A stretch of DNA of 42,336 nt from Pusillimonas sp035515275 (GCF_035515275.1 NZ_DATJBQ010000052.1:1-42336), one strand, 5' to 3'; positions 1 through 8,132 are shown, counted from the first letter of the stretch. Notes: generated by a model not told the origin, from the sequence alone. Numbers and translations are program-made.

Positions 1-444
1 ATTGGGGTGGCCGTGGCGTTGGGCCTGGTGTTGTACCTGTTGCTGCGCCATACGCCTTTCGGGCTGATTGCCCGCGGCACCATGCAAAGCGCTCCCATGG
101 CCTCGGCTCTGGGGGTCAATGTCAAGCGTGTGTATTCCATCACCTTCGGTATCGGTGCGGCGGTGTCGGGTCTGGCCGGCGCGGTCTTTGCGCCCTTGAC
201 CGGGGTATTGCCCATCAGCGGCCTTACCTATATTGCCAAGGCGTTCATAACGGTCATCTTGGGCGGTGCATTGCCGCTTACCGGGTCGGCTCTGTCGTCG
301 GCGCTGTTGGGTACGGTCAGCCAAATCACCACATTTCTCAGTACGTCGGTATTTGGCGAGGTCATGCTGCTGGTCACTGCCATCGTGTTATTGCGCGTGT
401 TGCCCTCGGGCATTACCGGCAGGTTTTTCAAGCGGGGCATCTGA
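1..444 (+). CDS. livH: HAAT-family ABC transporter permease LivH, 3' part
   Basis: This is the C-terminal 147 residues of a LivH-type inner-membrane permease of a branched-chain amino acid/amide (HAAT family) ABC transporter; the start lies before the window. The frame is open from base 1. Visible are alternating hydrophobic segments and the cytoplasmic loop reading RGTMQSAPMASALGVNVKRV, which corresponds to the family's conserved 'A.....A...GI(N/D)' coupling loop that contacts the ATPases. A further glycine-rich segment (LGGALPLTGSALSSALLG) is the usual C-terminal helix pair. The stop overlaps the start of the next permease gene (TGATG), so the two are translationally coupled. The substrate cannot be read from the permease; neighbouring amidase and aromatic genes suggest an amide or aromatic acid rather than leucine (inference). 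Confidence 0.9.
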   Translation: MGVAVALGLVLYLLLRHTPFGLIARGTMQSAPMASALGVNVKRVYSITFGIGAAVSGLAGAVFAPLTGVLPISGLTYIAKAFITVILGGALPLTGSALSSALLGTVSQITTFLSTSVFGEVMLLVTAIVLLRVLPSGITGRFFKRGI

Positions 445-1448
445 TGCGCGAACTGGTAAGCCCGGCGTTCTGGCTGTCGGCCCTGGCGGCCCTGATACTG
501 ATATTTGTCGTTCCCCTGGTGGCCGAGGTCTACACGCTATATAACTTTACGGTGTTTGCCGTACTGGCCATGCTGGCGTTAAGCCTGGGTTTGGTGTGGG
601 GCATGGGCGGCATACTGGCGCTGGGGCAGTCGGCATTTTTTGGCATAGGCGCCTATGTTTACGCATTGCTGGCGGTCAATCTTGGCGACAGCACCTGGGC
701 GGTGCTTGCGGCTGTAATTGTTCCCGCCGCTGTGGCGGTGCTTATCGGGTATTTCACGTTCTTCGGCCGCATCAGCGACGTTTACTTTGCCGTCATTTCC
801 CTAACCATTCCGCTGATCCTGCTCAGCCTCATCAACAGCGCCTCGGGGCCAGCGTATCAGTTCGGCAAGGCGCATCTGGGCGGCTACAACGGTATTCCAG
901 CGGTGCCGCCGCTAAACAACCCGTTCAATCCAGCCCACGTGTTCTCATTTGAAGGCATGTACTACGTAGCGGCCCTGGCTCTGCTGCTGGTCTACCTGGG
1001 CCTGCGTGTGCTGGTCGCGGGGCGCTTTGGCCGGGTGGTCGAGGCCATACGCGAAAACGAGCTGCGAGCCGAGCTTTTGGGCTACGACGTGCGGTACTAC
1101 AAATTAGGTGTGTTCTGCATCGGCGCCGCCATCGCCGGCTTGGCCGGCGCTTTTTACGCCGCCTGGGGAGCGTCGGTGGGGCCTACCGTATTTTCGCTTT
1201 CATTTACCGCGCAGGCGGTGGTATGGGTACTGTTCGGTGGCTTGGGCACCTTGCTCGGGCCCATTGTGGGGTGTTTTCTGGTGCAGGGGCTTTCCACCTG
1301 GCTCGGCAGCGTCTCGCGCGTCAGCCCTGAAATCGCGCTTGGCACGCTGTTTATTGTGGCGGTGCTGCTGGTGCCCAACGGCATCGTGCCGGCCATTCGC
1401 AATCGCTTACGCGCTCGGCCGGCGCGTATTCCTACAGGCGCCCCATGA
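444..1448 (+). CDS. livM: HAAT-family ABC transporter permease LivM
   Basis: This is the second inner-membrane permease of the transporter, 334 residues, a normal length for LivM. The N-terminal half carries the family signature LSLGLVWGMGGILALGQSAF, where a helix is followed by 'G..SLGHA.F'-like residues (here LALGQSAFFGIGAY). The coupling loop reads AIRENELRAELLGYDV, matching the LivM consensus 'AIRENE.AA.a.G.n'. The C-terminal part is again hydrophobic with a glycine-rich GGLGTLLGPIVGCFL segment. The start codon overlaps the preceding stop and its own stop overlaps the livG start (ATGA), the usual liv layout. It forms the membrane channel with the LivH partner and is powered by the two ATPases downstream. 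Confidence 0.93.
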   Translation: MRELVSPAFWLSALAALILIFVVPLVAEVYTLYNFTVFAVLAMLALSLGLVWGMGGILALGQSAFFGIGAYVYALLAVNLGDSTWAVLAAVIVPAAVAVLIGYFTFFGRISDVYFAVISLTIPLILLSLINSASGPAYQFGKAHLGGYNGIPAVPPLNNPFNPAHVFSFEGMYYVAALALLLVYLGLRVLVAGRFGRVVEAIRENELRAELLGYDVRYYKLGVFCIGAAIAGLAGAFYAAWGASVGPTVFSLSFTAQAVVWVLFGGLGTLLGPIVGCFLVQGLSTWLGSVSRVSPEIALGTLFIVAVLLVPNGIVPAIRNRLRARPARIPTGAP

Positions 1449-2170
1449 GCATTATTCTTCAGACGCACGAGCTGTGGCGCACCTTTGGCGGGGTGGCGGC
1501 GGTGGCGGGGGTTGATTTTGAACTCCGCGAGGGCGAACTACGCTGCCTCATCGGCGCCAACGGCGCCGGCAAAAGCACTTTTTTCAAGATGCTGACGGGG
1601 CAACTCAAGCCGACTTCGGGCCGCATCAGCTTGTACGGCAAAGACATTACCGGTTTGCCTTCGTTTGCCATTGCCCGCATGGGCGTCGGTATAAAGACCC
1701 AGGTGCCCAATCTGTTCAACGGCCTTAGCGTGCGTGAAAACCTGCTGGTCGCCGCACGTTACGGCATGACCGCACGGCAGGCGGCCGAAGCCGTCGATTC
1801 CATGCTTGATCGCATCCAAATGGCATCGCAGGCGCATATTCCTGCCGGCAGCCTGGCGCATGGGCATCGGCAATGGGTCGAGCTTGGCATGATCCTCATC
1901 AACGACCCAAAGTTGGTGCTGCTTGACGAACCCGCTGCCGGCATGACAGCCGGCGAAGTTGAGCGAACCATTGCTTTGCTGCAAGACATGCGCGGCACAC
2001 GCAGCTTCATCATCGTCGAGCACGACATGCATTTCATACGACGCATTGCCGAAAGGGTCACGGTGTTTCATCGTGGTCGGGTGCTGGTTGAAGACACCAT
2101 GGACGCTGTTGTGCGCAACTCCGAGGTGCGCCAGGCTTACCTGGGGCAGCATGGCCGGGAGGCGCGATGA
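1445..2170 (+). CDS. livG: HAAT-family ABC transporter ATP-binding protein LivG
   Basis: This is a cytoplasmic ATPase of the transporter, 241 residues. Walker A is GANGAGKST (about residues 37-45) and Walker B is LVLLDEPAAGM. The switch histidine follows in IIVEHDM, and the LivG-typical C-terminal 'V..AYLG' (VRQAYLGQH) is present. The usual LSGGQ signature is replaced by SLAHGHRQWVELGMIL: the LivG/UrtD class commonly has a variant signature such as 'L.(Y/H)G..(Q/R).LE', so this is normal and points to the urea/amide-like subgroup of HAAT ATPases. It starts with ATGA overlapping livM and ends with ATGA overlapping livF. Confidence 0.92.
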   Translation: MSIILQTHELWRTFGGVAAVAGVDFELREGELRCLIGANGAGKSTFFKMLTGQLKPTSGRISLYGKDITGLPSFAIARMGVGIKTQVPNLFNGLSVRENLLVAARYGMTARQAAEAVDSMLDRIQMASQAHIPAGSLAHGHRQWVELGMILINDPKLVLLDEPAAGMTAGEVERTIALLQDMRGTRSFIIVEHDMHFIRRIAERVTVFHRGRVLVEDTMDAVVRNSEVRQAYLGQHGREAR

Positions 2171-2898
2171 ACACCAGCAAAGCATTGCTTGATGTCCAGG
2201 GCTTGTCGGCCGGATACGGGGCGATACCTGTGTTGCGCACTGTGCAGTTTCAGGTCAAGGCCGGCGAAATCGTGGGGGTGCTGGGGCACAACGGCATGGG
2301 CAAGACCACCCTCATGAAGGCATTGGTGGGGCATATTCCCAGCTCGGGGGGCAGGGTAGTGCTGGCTGAGCGCGACATTACCCATTACCCGACCCACAAG
2401 CGGGCGCGTCTGGGCATGGGTTATGTCTCGCAGGGTCGAGACATATTCGGCTCACTTACAGTGCGCGAAAACCTGGCCATCGGGGCCGCCGCCGTGGGCC
2501 TGGACCGTAACGCGGCCGTCGAGCAGGCGGTTAACGAGTTCCCTATTCTGGGCGGCTTGCTTGAGCGCAAGGGTGGGGCGCTTAGCGGCGGAGAGCAACA
2601 GATACTGGCGCTTGCTCGTGCCTTGTGCGGCAACCCCCGCTTACTGCTGCTTGACGAACCCACCGAGGGCATACAGCCCTCCATCGTCGACGAAATCGAA
2701 GATTATCTGGTGCGCCGTGCCAATGAAACCGCGCTGGCTGTGTTGGTTGTCGAGCAAGACATCGGTTTCATCGCCGCCATGGCTTCCCGGGTACTGTGGC
2801 TGCAAAAAGGCACCATTATCAAAGAGATCGACCCGGCCCTTCTTTCCGACCCCGACACGGTGGGCGAGTTCGCAGGGCTTGAGGGCAAGGTCGATTAA
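2167..2898 (+). CDS. livF: HAAT-family ABC transporter ATP-binding protein LivF
   Basis: This is the second ATPase of the operon, 243 residues. Walker A reads GHNGMGKTT, the LivF-specific 'GRNGxGKTT' type. The canonical signature LSGGEQQ is followed by Walker B (LLLLDEPTEGIQPSIV) and the switch histidine is replaced by Q in VVEQD, as is usual for LivF. The internal GYVSQGRDIFGSLTVRENL is the conserved Q-loop region ('GYVPQGR.IFP.LTV.ENL'). It overlaps livG by the ATGA arrangement. It is the last transporter gene of this operon; a small hairpin (GGGCA-TAAA-TGCCC, about 2910-2923) follows the stop, before the amidase ribosome-binding site. Confidence 0.93.
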   Translation: MNTSKALLDVQGLSAGYGAIPVLRTVQFQVKAGEIVGVLGHNGMGKTTLMKALVGHIPSSGGRVVLAERDITHYPTHKRARLGMGYVSQGRDIFGSLTVRENLAIGAAAVGLDRNAAVEQAVNEFPILGGLLERKGGALSGGEQQILALARALCGNPRLLLLDEPTEGIQPSIVDEIEDYLVRRANETALAVLVVEQDIGFIAAMASRVLWLQKGTIIKEIDPALLSDPDTVGEFAGLEGKVD

Positions 2899-2957
2899 GT
2901 TTAGCCTTTGGGCATAAATGCCCTGTAGCGCATAGGCATTCATAACAGGAGACAAGC

Positions 2958-4343
2958 ATGAAGGACGACTTGTGGCGTCTCACCGCCACCCGTATGCGCG
3001 AGCTCGTGGCCGCTCGCACAATCAGCCGCGAAGAACTGATGCGTTCCCACCTTGCCCGTATCGAGCAAGTCAACCCCAAACTGAATGCGCTGGTCGAATT
3101 GCGGGCCGATGCGGCCCTGGCCGAGGCGCGCCAGGCCGATGCCCATCATCAGGCGCGCGCAAGCCTGCCTCTCGACGGTATTCCCATCAGCATCAAAGAA
3201 CACTACGACGTGCAGGGCATGAAGCACACCGAAGGCTTGCCGGCCTGGGCCGACCGCCGCTCACCCTCCGACGAAGTGGTGGTGCAACGTTTGCGAGAGG
3301 CCGGCGCCATTGTGGTCGGAAAGGCCAACCAGCCCGACCTGCAGATACGCTGGAACACCATCAGTCATCTGTATGGGGCCACGCTTAACCCGCGCAACAC
3401 CTCGTTAAGTGCCGGAGGCTCATCAGGCGGCGACGCGGCCGCGGTTGCGTCGGGCATGGCACCTTTGGGCATGGGGCTTGATTATGGTGGCTCGATTCGC
3501 GTGCCTGCCACATTCTGCGGTATTTACGGTTTAAGGCCCTCGGCCGGTAGAACCCCTGCTGCGCCTACGCTGCCGCCGTTCGACGGCCCCCCCACGGTCG
3601 ACCTCATGTCCTGCATCGGCCCCATGGCGCGGTGCGTCGAAGACCTTCAGCTGGTATACGAAGTCATTGCCGGCCCGCATTGGGCCGATCCGGCGACCGT
3701 GCCCGTACCGCTTGCGGGCGATGGGCCAAACACAGGGCGCCCGCGCATTGCCCGCATGCTCGACGAGACCGGCGCTCTGGTCTCACCTGAAGTGGCCGCC
3801 CGGCTTGATGAGACCGCTCGCATGCTGGCCGATGCCGGCTACGAGGTCGTCGATGCGGCTATCCCCAATGCGCGACGTGCGCCCGAGCTTTGGGCCGAGA
3901 TCATCGGCACAGAACTGCTGCAAACCGGCATGCCTGAATTCGGGCATTTGCTGGGCGAAAGCAATCGTCAGCATATCGAGGCGATGTTTGGTATCTACAA
4001 CCTGGGCTCTGAGGTCCGCCGCTACATCCAGGCGTTTATAGAAAGGCGGCAGCTTCAGCGCGAGGTGGCGCAATGGATGCAAGATCATCCACTGGTGCTG
4101 TGTCCGGTTGCCGGCATGGACACCCCGGCTCTGGATTTTGACCACATGCTTGATCGCGCACGAACCCAACGGCTGTTTGATCAGATGCGCAATATACCGT
4201 GGGTCAATCTGCTGGGGCTTCCCAGTGTGGCCTTGCCCAATGGAATGCAGATTGTGGCGCGGCGCTTCCACGAGGCGCAGGCACTCGAGGCCGCTTCGGT
4301 CGCTCAAAAGGTGATCGGGGCGGCGTCTGTTGCCGAGCCATGA
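2958..4343 (+). CDS. amidase-signature family hydrolase
   Basis: This 461-residue enzyme belongs to the amidase signature family (GatA, fatty acid amide hydrolase, allophanate hydrolase and others), which cleaves C-N amide bonds. The Ser-cisSer-Lys triad is complete: Lys80 in PISIKEHYDV, Ser155 in SAGGSSGGDA, and the nucleophile Ser179 in DYGGSIRVPA; the 24-residue spacing of the two serines equals that in fatty acid amide hydrolase. It has no signal peptide, so it is cytoplasmic. A GGAG ribosome-binding site lies eight bases before the ATG. It follows livF after only 59 bases, so import of an amide followed by its hydrolysis is a reasonable inference; the substrate is unknown. It is not the GatA subunit of the amidotransferase, since gatB and gatC are absent. 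Confidence 0.88.
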   Translation: MKDDLWRLTATRMRELVAARTISREELMRSHLARIEQVNPKLNALVELRADAALAEARQADAHHQARASLPLDGIPISIKEHYDVQGMKHTEGLPAWADRRSPSDEVVVQRLREAGAIVVGKANQPDLQIRWNTISHLYGATLNPRNTSLSAGGSSGGDAAAVASGMAPLGMGLDYGGSIRVPATFCGIYGLRPSAGRTPAAPTLPPFDGPPTVDLMSCIGPMARCVEDLQLVYEVIAGPHWADPATVPVPLAGDGPNTGRPRIARMLDETGALVSPEVAARLDETARMLADAGYEVVDAAIPNARRAPELWAEIIGTELLQTGMPEFGHLLGESNRQHIEAMFGIYNLGSEVRRYIQAFIERRQLQREVAQWMQDHPLVLCPVAGMDTPALDFDHMLDRARTQRLFDQMRNIPWVNLLGLPSVALPNGMQIVARRFHEAQALEAASVAQKVIGAASVAEP

Positions 4344-4418
4344 ACAGCGGCGCAAGGGTAGGCGGGCCGGGCGTGAACGCCGCGCCGCGCGCGGTGTGTT
4401 GTCGCCTCGGGTAACGCG

Positions 4419-5294
4419 ATGGAAGGGCCGCCGTTCATTCACTACGACGGGCGTATGCCGGGCGGCGAGTTTCGTTTCGTGCATGTCGAAACCATCTCCA
4501 CCCGCATCCGCAAATACAACTGGGAGCTCTTCCCCCATCGCCACCGAGACTTATTCCAGGCGGTGCTGGTTCAATCCGGCCAGGGGCATGTCAGCTTCGA
4601 TCTGGGTGAGCAGGCTTTTTGTGCACCTGCTCTGGTCTTGGTGCCTTCGCTCGTCGTGCACAGCTTTCGCTATGCGCCCCGATCTTCGGGGGGCGTGCTG
4701 ACCATCTCCGACGCCTACGTGCGCGAGCTGGTCGAGTTCTCGGGCGAAACGTTGCTTGAATCAATTCTTGCGCAGCCTCAGGTCGTCGATCTGAAGGACC
4801 ACCCGACAATGTTGCATGACGTCAGTTCCGCCATGGAGGTCATCGCTGCGCCGCGCGCTGAAGCTTCGCGGGGCGGGGGCGCCATGTTGTCGGCCAGTGT
4901 GTTGCGCATACTGGGGCATCTGGCCCAGTTTTTTCGGGATCGTCCTGGGCAAGGCTTCGACATGCTGGGGCGGCGGCAGCTTTATGATCAGTTCCGCGCG
5001 CTGCTGGAAGTACATTTTCTTGAGCAGTTGTCGGTGGCTCGTTATGCTGAAATGCTTTCGGTCAACGAGCGCACCTTGCATCGGGCCTGTCGCGAAGTCG
5101 CGGGCGAATCGCCCAAGAAAATCGCACATCGGCGCATGGTGCTGGAAAGCCAGCGGCTGCTGCTGTATTCAGCCATGTCAGTGGGCGAGATCTCATACCA
5201 CCTGGGTTTCAAGGACCCATCCAACTTCAGCCGATTTTTTGTCGAGCACGTCAGAGAATCGCCGATTATGTTTCGTCGCGCCCGTTTGGGTTGA
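4419..5294 (+). CDS. AraC-family transcriptional regulator, PobR-like
   Basis: This is a 291-residue regulator. The N-terminal half is a cupin-type sensor domain with the metal/effector-pocket-like HRHRDLFQAVLVQSG stretch (about 32-47) and a PSLVVHSFRY strand, an arrangement typical of PobR (activator of p-hydroxybenzoate hydroxylase). The C-terminal 100 residues are the double helix-turn-helix of AraC/XylS: LSVARYAEMLSVNERTLHRA for the first and MSVGEISYHLGFKDPSNFSRFF for the second, with the diagnostic 'GF.d.s.FsR.F'. It lies 75 bases after the amidase on the same strand. It probably controls the transporter-amidase operon or a p-hydroxybenzoate-type pathway gene outside the window (inference). 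Confidence 0.87.
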   Translation: MEGPPFIHYDGRMPGGEFRFVHVETISTRIRKYNWELFPHRHRDLFQAVLVQSGQGHVSFDLGEQAFCAPALVLVPSLVVHSFRYAPRSSGGVLTISDAYVRELVEFSGETLLESILAQPQVVDLKDHPTMLHDVSSAMEVIAAPRAEASRGGGAMLSASVLRILGHLAQFFRDRPGQGFDMLGRRQLYDQFRALLEVHFLEQLSVARYAEMLSVNERTLHRACREVAGESPKKIAHRRMVLESQRLLLYSAMSVGEISYHLGFKDPSNFSRFFVEHVRESPIMFRRARLG

Positions 5295-5368
5295 CCGGTT
5301 TTTTTGCTGTAGAGAGCGTATTCGTCAGCCGTATCCGGGGCTATAAATTTGTCGTCTCTGGGTTCAGG

Positions 5369-5439
5369 GTCTCGTTCAGTTTGAAAGTTGCAAGAGGTTG
5401 CTAGAATAAGCACAACAAGCATTCAAGCATGAACGAGAC
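5369..5439. repeat. 10-bp inverted repeat flanking the marR promoter
   Basis: GTCTCGTTCA at 5369-5378 and its exact complement TGAACGAGAC at 5430-5439 are separated by 51 bases that contain the candidate promoter. Within and next to the arms are TTCA...TGAA half-site pairs (5375-5385 and 5422-5433), the same half-sites that make up the palindrome before vanA. They could be operator sites for autoregulation by the MarR protein (inference). Confidence 0.5.
5381..5407 (+). promoter_or_regulatory. candidate promoter of the MarR gene
   Basis: TTGAAA at 5381-5386 and TAGAAT at 5402-5407 resemble sigma-70 elements, but the 15-base spacer is short. The pair is bracketed by a 10-bp inverted repeat (5369-5378 and 5430-5439). 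A good -10 with a sub-optimal spacing would fit a regulated promoter. This is a sequence match only. Confidence 0.35.
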
Positions 5440-5445
5440 AAATCA

Positions 5446-5964
5446 ATGAGCAAAGAGGCAGCCGATCAGGCCCCGACTGATCTTTACACGCAACCAGGGC
5501 ACCTGTTACGGCGCGCCCACCAAATTTCGGCGTCTATTTTTCATGATGAGTTAGGCGCAAAGCTTACGCCTATTCAATATGCGGTTTTGCGCACACTTGT
5601 CGAGTATCCGGGTGTCGACCAGGTAACACTCGCGGGGCTTGTGGCGATTGACACATCCACGGCTGCCAGCGTGGCGATTCGGCTCGAGGAAAAGAAACTA
5701 CTGGTCAGGTATCTTGACCCCAACAACAGGCGTCAGCGCGCGTTGTATGTTACCGACGCCGGCCAAGAACTCCTGCAAAGCACCGTCCCCGGCATCTCGC
5801 GGCTGCACCACCGCATCTTCGAAGGCTTCAGCGCGCAAGAGCAAGAGCAGTTCATGGTATTGCTGAACAAGCTTGTGCAGATCAATAACCTGAAAAGTCG
5901 CGCCCCGTTTTCCCAGCCCAAACCTGGCTCGCCAGAGCCGGCTGCCGAGCAGCCCGAAATCTAG
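5446..5964 (+). CDS. MarR-family transcriptional regulator, probable regulator of vanAB
   Basis: This 172-residue protein has the winged helix-turn-helix of the MarR family: helices around LTPIQYAVLRTLVEYPGVDQ, the recognition helix region DTSTAASVAIRLEEKKLLVR, then the wing with DPNNRRQRALYVTDAGQELL, where the conserved 'D..D.R.....LT..G' is easy to recognise. MarR proteins bind short palindromes as dimers and release them on binding phenolic or aromatic ligands. It lies 88 bases before vanA on the same strand, and a perfect 16-bp palindrome is in that gap, so it is most likely a vanillate-responsive repressor; many other bacteria use a GntR-type VanR instead. A six-codon open frame starting at 5429 ends in TGA overlapping the marR ATG, and could act as a leader peptide. 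The ribosome-binding site is weak. Confidence 0.88.
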   Translation: MSKEAADQAPTDLYTQPGHLLRRAHQISASIFHDELGAKLTPIQYAVLRTLVEYPGVDQVTLAGLVAIDTSTAASVAIRLEEKKLLVRYLDPNNRRQRALYVTDAGQELLQSTVPGISRLHHRIFEGFSAQEQEQFMVLLNKLVQINNLKSRAPFSQPKPGSPEPAAEQPEI

Positions 5965-6014
5965 GGTTATCCCGTGTTGCGCCAGGAACTCACAGCAGTA
6001 AAATCCAGTTATAG

Positions 6015-6030
6015 ATTCAGTGCACTGAAT
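6015..6030. promoter_or_regulatory. perfect 16-bp palindrome, probable MarR operator of vanAB
   Basis: The sequence ATTCAGTGCACTGAAT is an exact palindrome ending 22 bases before the vanA start codon. A possible -10 (TATAGA, 6010-6015) abuts its left edge, so a bound dimer would cover the transcription start. Size and placement fit a MarR operator; assignment to the adjacent MarR protein is inference from proximity. Confidence 0.65.
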
Positions 6031-6052
6031 GTGCTTACCCAGTGAGGCAACC

Positions 6053-7099
6053 ATGTTTCCGAAAAACACCTGGTACGTAGCCTGTACCCCCGACGAAATC
6101 GAGTCCAAACCGCTTGGGCGGCAAATTTGCGGCGAGCGTATTGCGTTTTACCGCGGCCACGAAGGCAAGGTCTGTGCGGTCGAGGATTTCTGCCCGCATC
6201 GTGGCGCGGCCTTGTCCCTGGGCTATGTTGAAGGCGGTAATCTGGTGTGTGGCTACCATGGCCTGGTCATGGGCTGCGACGGTAAAACGGTGTCCATGCC
6301 CATGCAGCGGGTGGGGGGCTTTCCGTGTGTAAAAAGCTATCCGGTCTTTGAGCGATACGGTTTTATCTGGGTATGGCCCGGCGAGGCCTCCCTGGCCGAT
6401 GTGTCGCTCATTCCTCATCTCGAGTGGGCTGAAAGCCCTCAGTGGGCTTATGGCGGGGGCTTGTATCACATCAACTGCGATTACCGCCTCATGATCGACA
6501 ACCTCATGGACCTGACGCACGAAACCTACGTTCACACCACCAGCATCGGTCAAGACGAAATCGACGAATCGCCTGTCCATACAAAGGTCGAGGGCAACAC
6601 GGTCATTACCAGCCGCTATATGGAGAAAATCATCGCGCCGCCCTTTTGGCGCGCGGCCTTGCGCTACAATGACCTCGCCGACGATGTGCCGGTCGATCGT
6701 TGGCAGATCTCGCGCTTCACACCGCCCAGCCATATTCTTATCGACGTGGGCGTGGCGCACGCCGGAAAGGGCGGCTTCGATGCTGATCCCGCCTACAAGG
6801 CGGCAGCCATCGTGGTCGACTTCATTACCCCCGAAACTGAAACCTCACACTGGTACTTCTGGGGCATGGCGCGCAGCTTCAAGCCGCAAGATGTTGAATT
6901 AACCAAGGCAATCCGCGACGGACAGGGTAAAATATTTGCCGAAGATCTCGAGGTGCTAGAGTCGCAGCAGCGCAACCTCAAGGCTTACCCCGACCGTCGT
7001 CTGCTTATGCTCAATATCGATACGGGTGGCGTACAATCACGTCGCATCATCGATCGCATGGTGCAGGCCGAACAGCAGCAAGCCGCCGAGCCCGCCTGA
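6053..7099 (+). CDS. vanA: vanillate O-demethylase, oxygenase subunit VanA
   Basis: This is a Rieske non-haem iron oxygenase of 348 residues that demethylates vanillate (or a close methoxy-benzoate) to protocatechuate with release of formaldehyde. The Rieske [2Fe-2S] ligands are Cys47-x-His49 and Cys66-x2-His69 (FCPHR and CGYHG). The catalytic iron ligands are His156 and His161 in LTHETYVH, with the bridging Asp153 before them. The start chosen is the ATG at 6053, which has a GAGG at 6044-6047 and gives the family N-terminus FPKNTWYVAC; an upstream in-frame ATG at 6029 lies inside the palindrome and has no ribosome-binding site. The electron donor VanB follows. Related family members act on isovanillate or dicamba, so the substrate is probable rather than certain. 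Confidence 0.9.
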   Translation: MFPKNTWYVACTPDEIESKPLGRQICGERIAFYRGHEGKVCAVEDFCPHRGAALSLGYVEGGNLVCGYHGLVMGCDGKTVSMPMQRVGGFPCVKSYPVFERYGFIWVWPGEASLADVSLIPHLEWAESPQWAYGGGLYHINCDYRLMIDNLMDLTHETYVHTTSIGQDEIDESPVHTKVEGNTVITSRYMEKIIAPPFWRAALRYNDLADDVPVDRWQISRFTPPSHILIDVGVAHAGKGGFDADPAYKAAAIVVDFITPETETSHWYFWGMARSFKPQDVELTKAIRDGQGKIFAEDLEVLESQQRNLKAYPDRRLLMLNIDTGGVQSRRIIDRMVQAEQQQAAEPA

Positions 7100-7115
7100 T
7101 ACATCAATCAAAGAT

Positions 7116-7139
7116 TGCGGGCCGGTACTCCGGCCCGCA
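7116..7139 (+). other. 10-bp hairpin between vanA and vanB
   Basis: TGCGGGCCGG and CCGGCCCGCA form a perfect 10-bp stem with the loop TACT, 17 bases after the vanA stop. No run of T follows, so it is not a standard terminator. It could protect the 3' end of the vanA message or reduce read-through so that oxygenase exceeds reductase (inference). Confidence 0.6.
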
Positions 7140-7175
7140 GCAATGCGGGCAGAACCGCAAACGTAGATCATTTCT

Positions 7176-8132
7176 ATGAGTCAACTCACTGTCAAAGTCG
7201 TCAATAAGGTACAGGAAGCCGAAGAAATCGTCAGCTTGGAACTGGCCAGCACCGATGGCAAACCGCTGCCTTCCTTTAGCGCCGGCGCTCATGTCGACGT
7301 CAACATCCGAGAAGGGCTTGTTCGCCAGTATTCCCTGCTCAACGATTCTTCCGAGCAGCATCGATACATTATTGGTGTGCTGCGCGACCCTGAATCACGG
7401 GGCGGCTCCATTGCCGTTCACGATGAAATCAAACAGGGCGACATCATTACCATCAGCACGCCCAAGAACCACTTCGAACTCGTCCAGGCCAAGCGCTCTT
7501 TGCTGTTTGCCGGCGGCATCGGTGTCACGCCCATCTTGTGCATGGCGCGTCGCTTGAGTCACATCGGCGCCGATTTCGAAATGCATTACAACTCGCGCAC
7601 TCCCGAGCGCATGGCTTTCCGCGAGGCCATCCAAAGCTCGCCGTTTGCCGACAAAGTGCAGTTTCACTTCGATAACGGCGACGACAGTCAAAAGCTCAAT
7701 CTGGGCCCCCTGCTGGCTAATCCGCAGCCTGACACGCATATATATGTGTGCGGCCCCACCGGCTATATCGATTTTGTCGTCAATACCGCCAAGCAGGCCG
7801 GCTGGCCGTCCGAGCGCATCCACCTCGAATACTTCGGCGCCGCCGAAGTCGACACCAGTGGTGACACGTCGTTCGAGGTCAAAATTGCCAGCACGGGCCA
7901 GGTGTTCAGCATTCCGGCCGACAAGCCCATTACCCAGGTCCTGGACGACGCGGGCGTCTTCATCCCCGTGTCGTGCGAAGAGGGGGTTTGCGGCACCTGT
8001 CTTACCCGGGTGCTCGAAGGCACGCCCGATCATCGCGATCTTTATCTTACCGACGCCGAGCACGCAGCCAACGATCAGTTCACACCGTGCTGTTCGCGCT
8101 CCAAGAGCCCCATGCTGGTGCTTGATATCTAG
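7176..8132 (+). CDS. vanB: vanillate O-demethylase, reductase subunit VanB
   Basis: This 318-residue reductase transfers electrons from NAD(P)H to the VanA Rieske centre. The order is that of the phthalate dioxygenase reductase class: a flavin domain with the RQYSL motif (50-54), a nucleotide-binding domain with FAGGIGVTPIL (111-121) and YVCGPTGYI, and a C-terminal plant-type [2Fe-2S] ferredoxin domain with Cys267, Cys272, Cys275 and Cys305/306 (SCEEGVCGTC...PCC). The length and domain order match VanB. It follows vanA by 76 bases that hold a stable hairpin; the ribosome-binding site before the ATG is weak. Confidence 0.93.
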   Translation: MSQLTVKVVNKVQEAEEIVSLELASTDGKPLPSFSAGAHVDVNIREGLVRQYSLLNDSSEQHRYIIGVLRDPESRGGSIAVHDEIKQGDIITISTPKNHFELVQAKRSLLFAGGIGVTPILCMARRLSHIGADFEMHYNSRTPERMAFREAIQSSPFADKVQFHFDNGDDSQKLNLGPLLANPQPDTHIYVCGPTGYIDFVVNTAKQAGWPSERIHLEYFGAAEVDTSGDTSFEVKIASTGQVFSIPADKPITQVLDDAGVFIPVSCEEGVCGTCLTRVLEGTPDHRDLYLTDAEHAANDQFTPCCSRSKSPMLVLDI

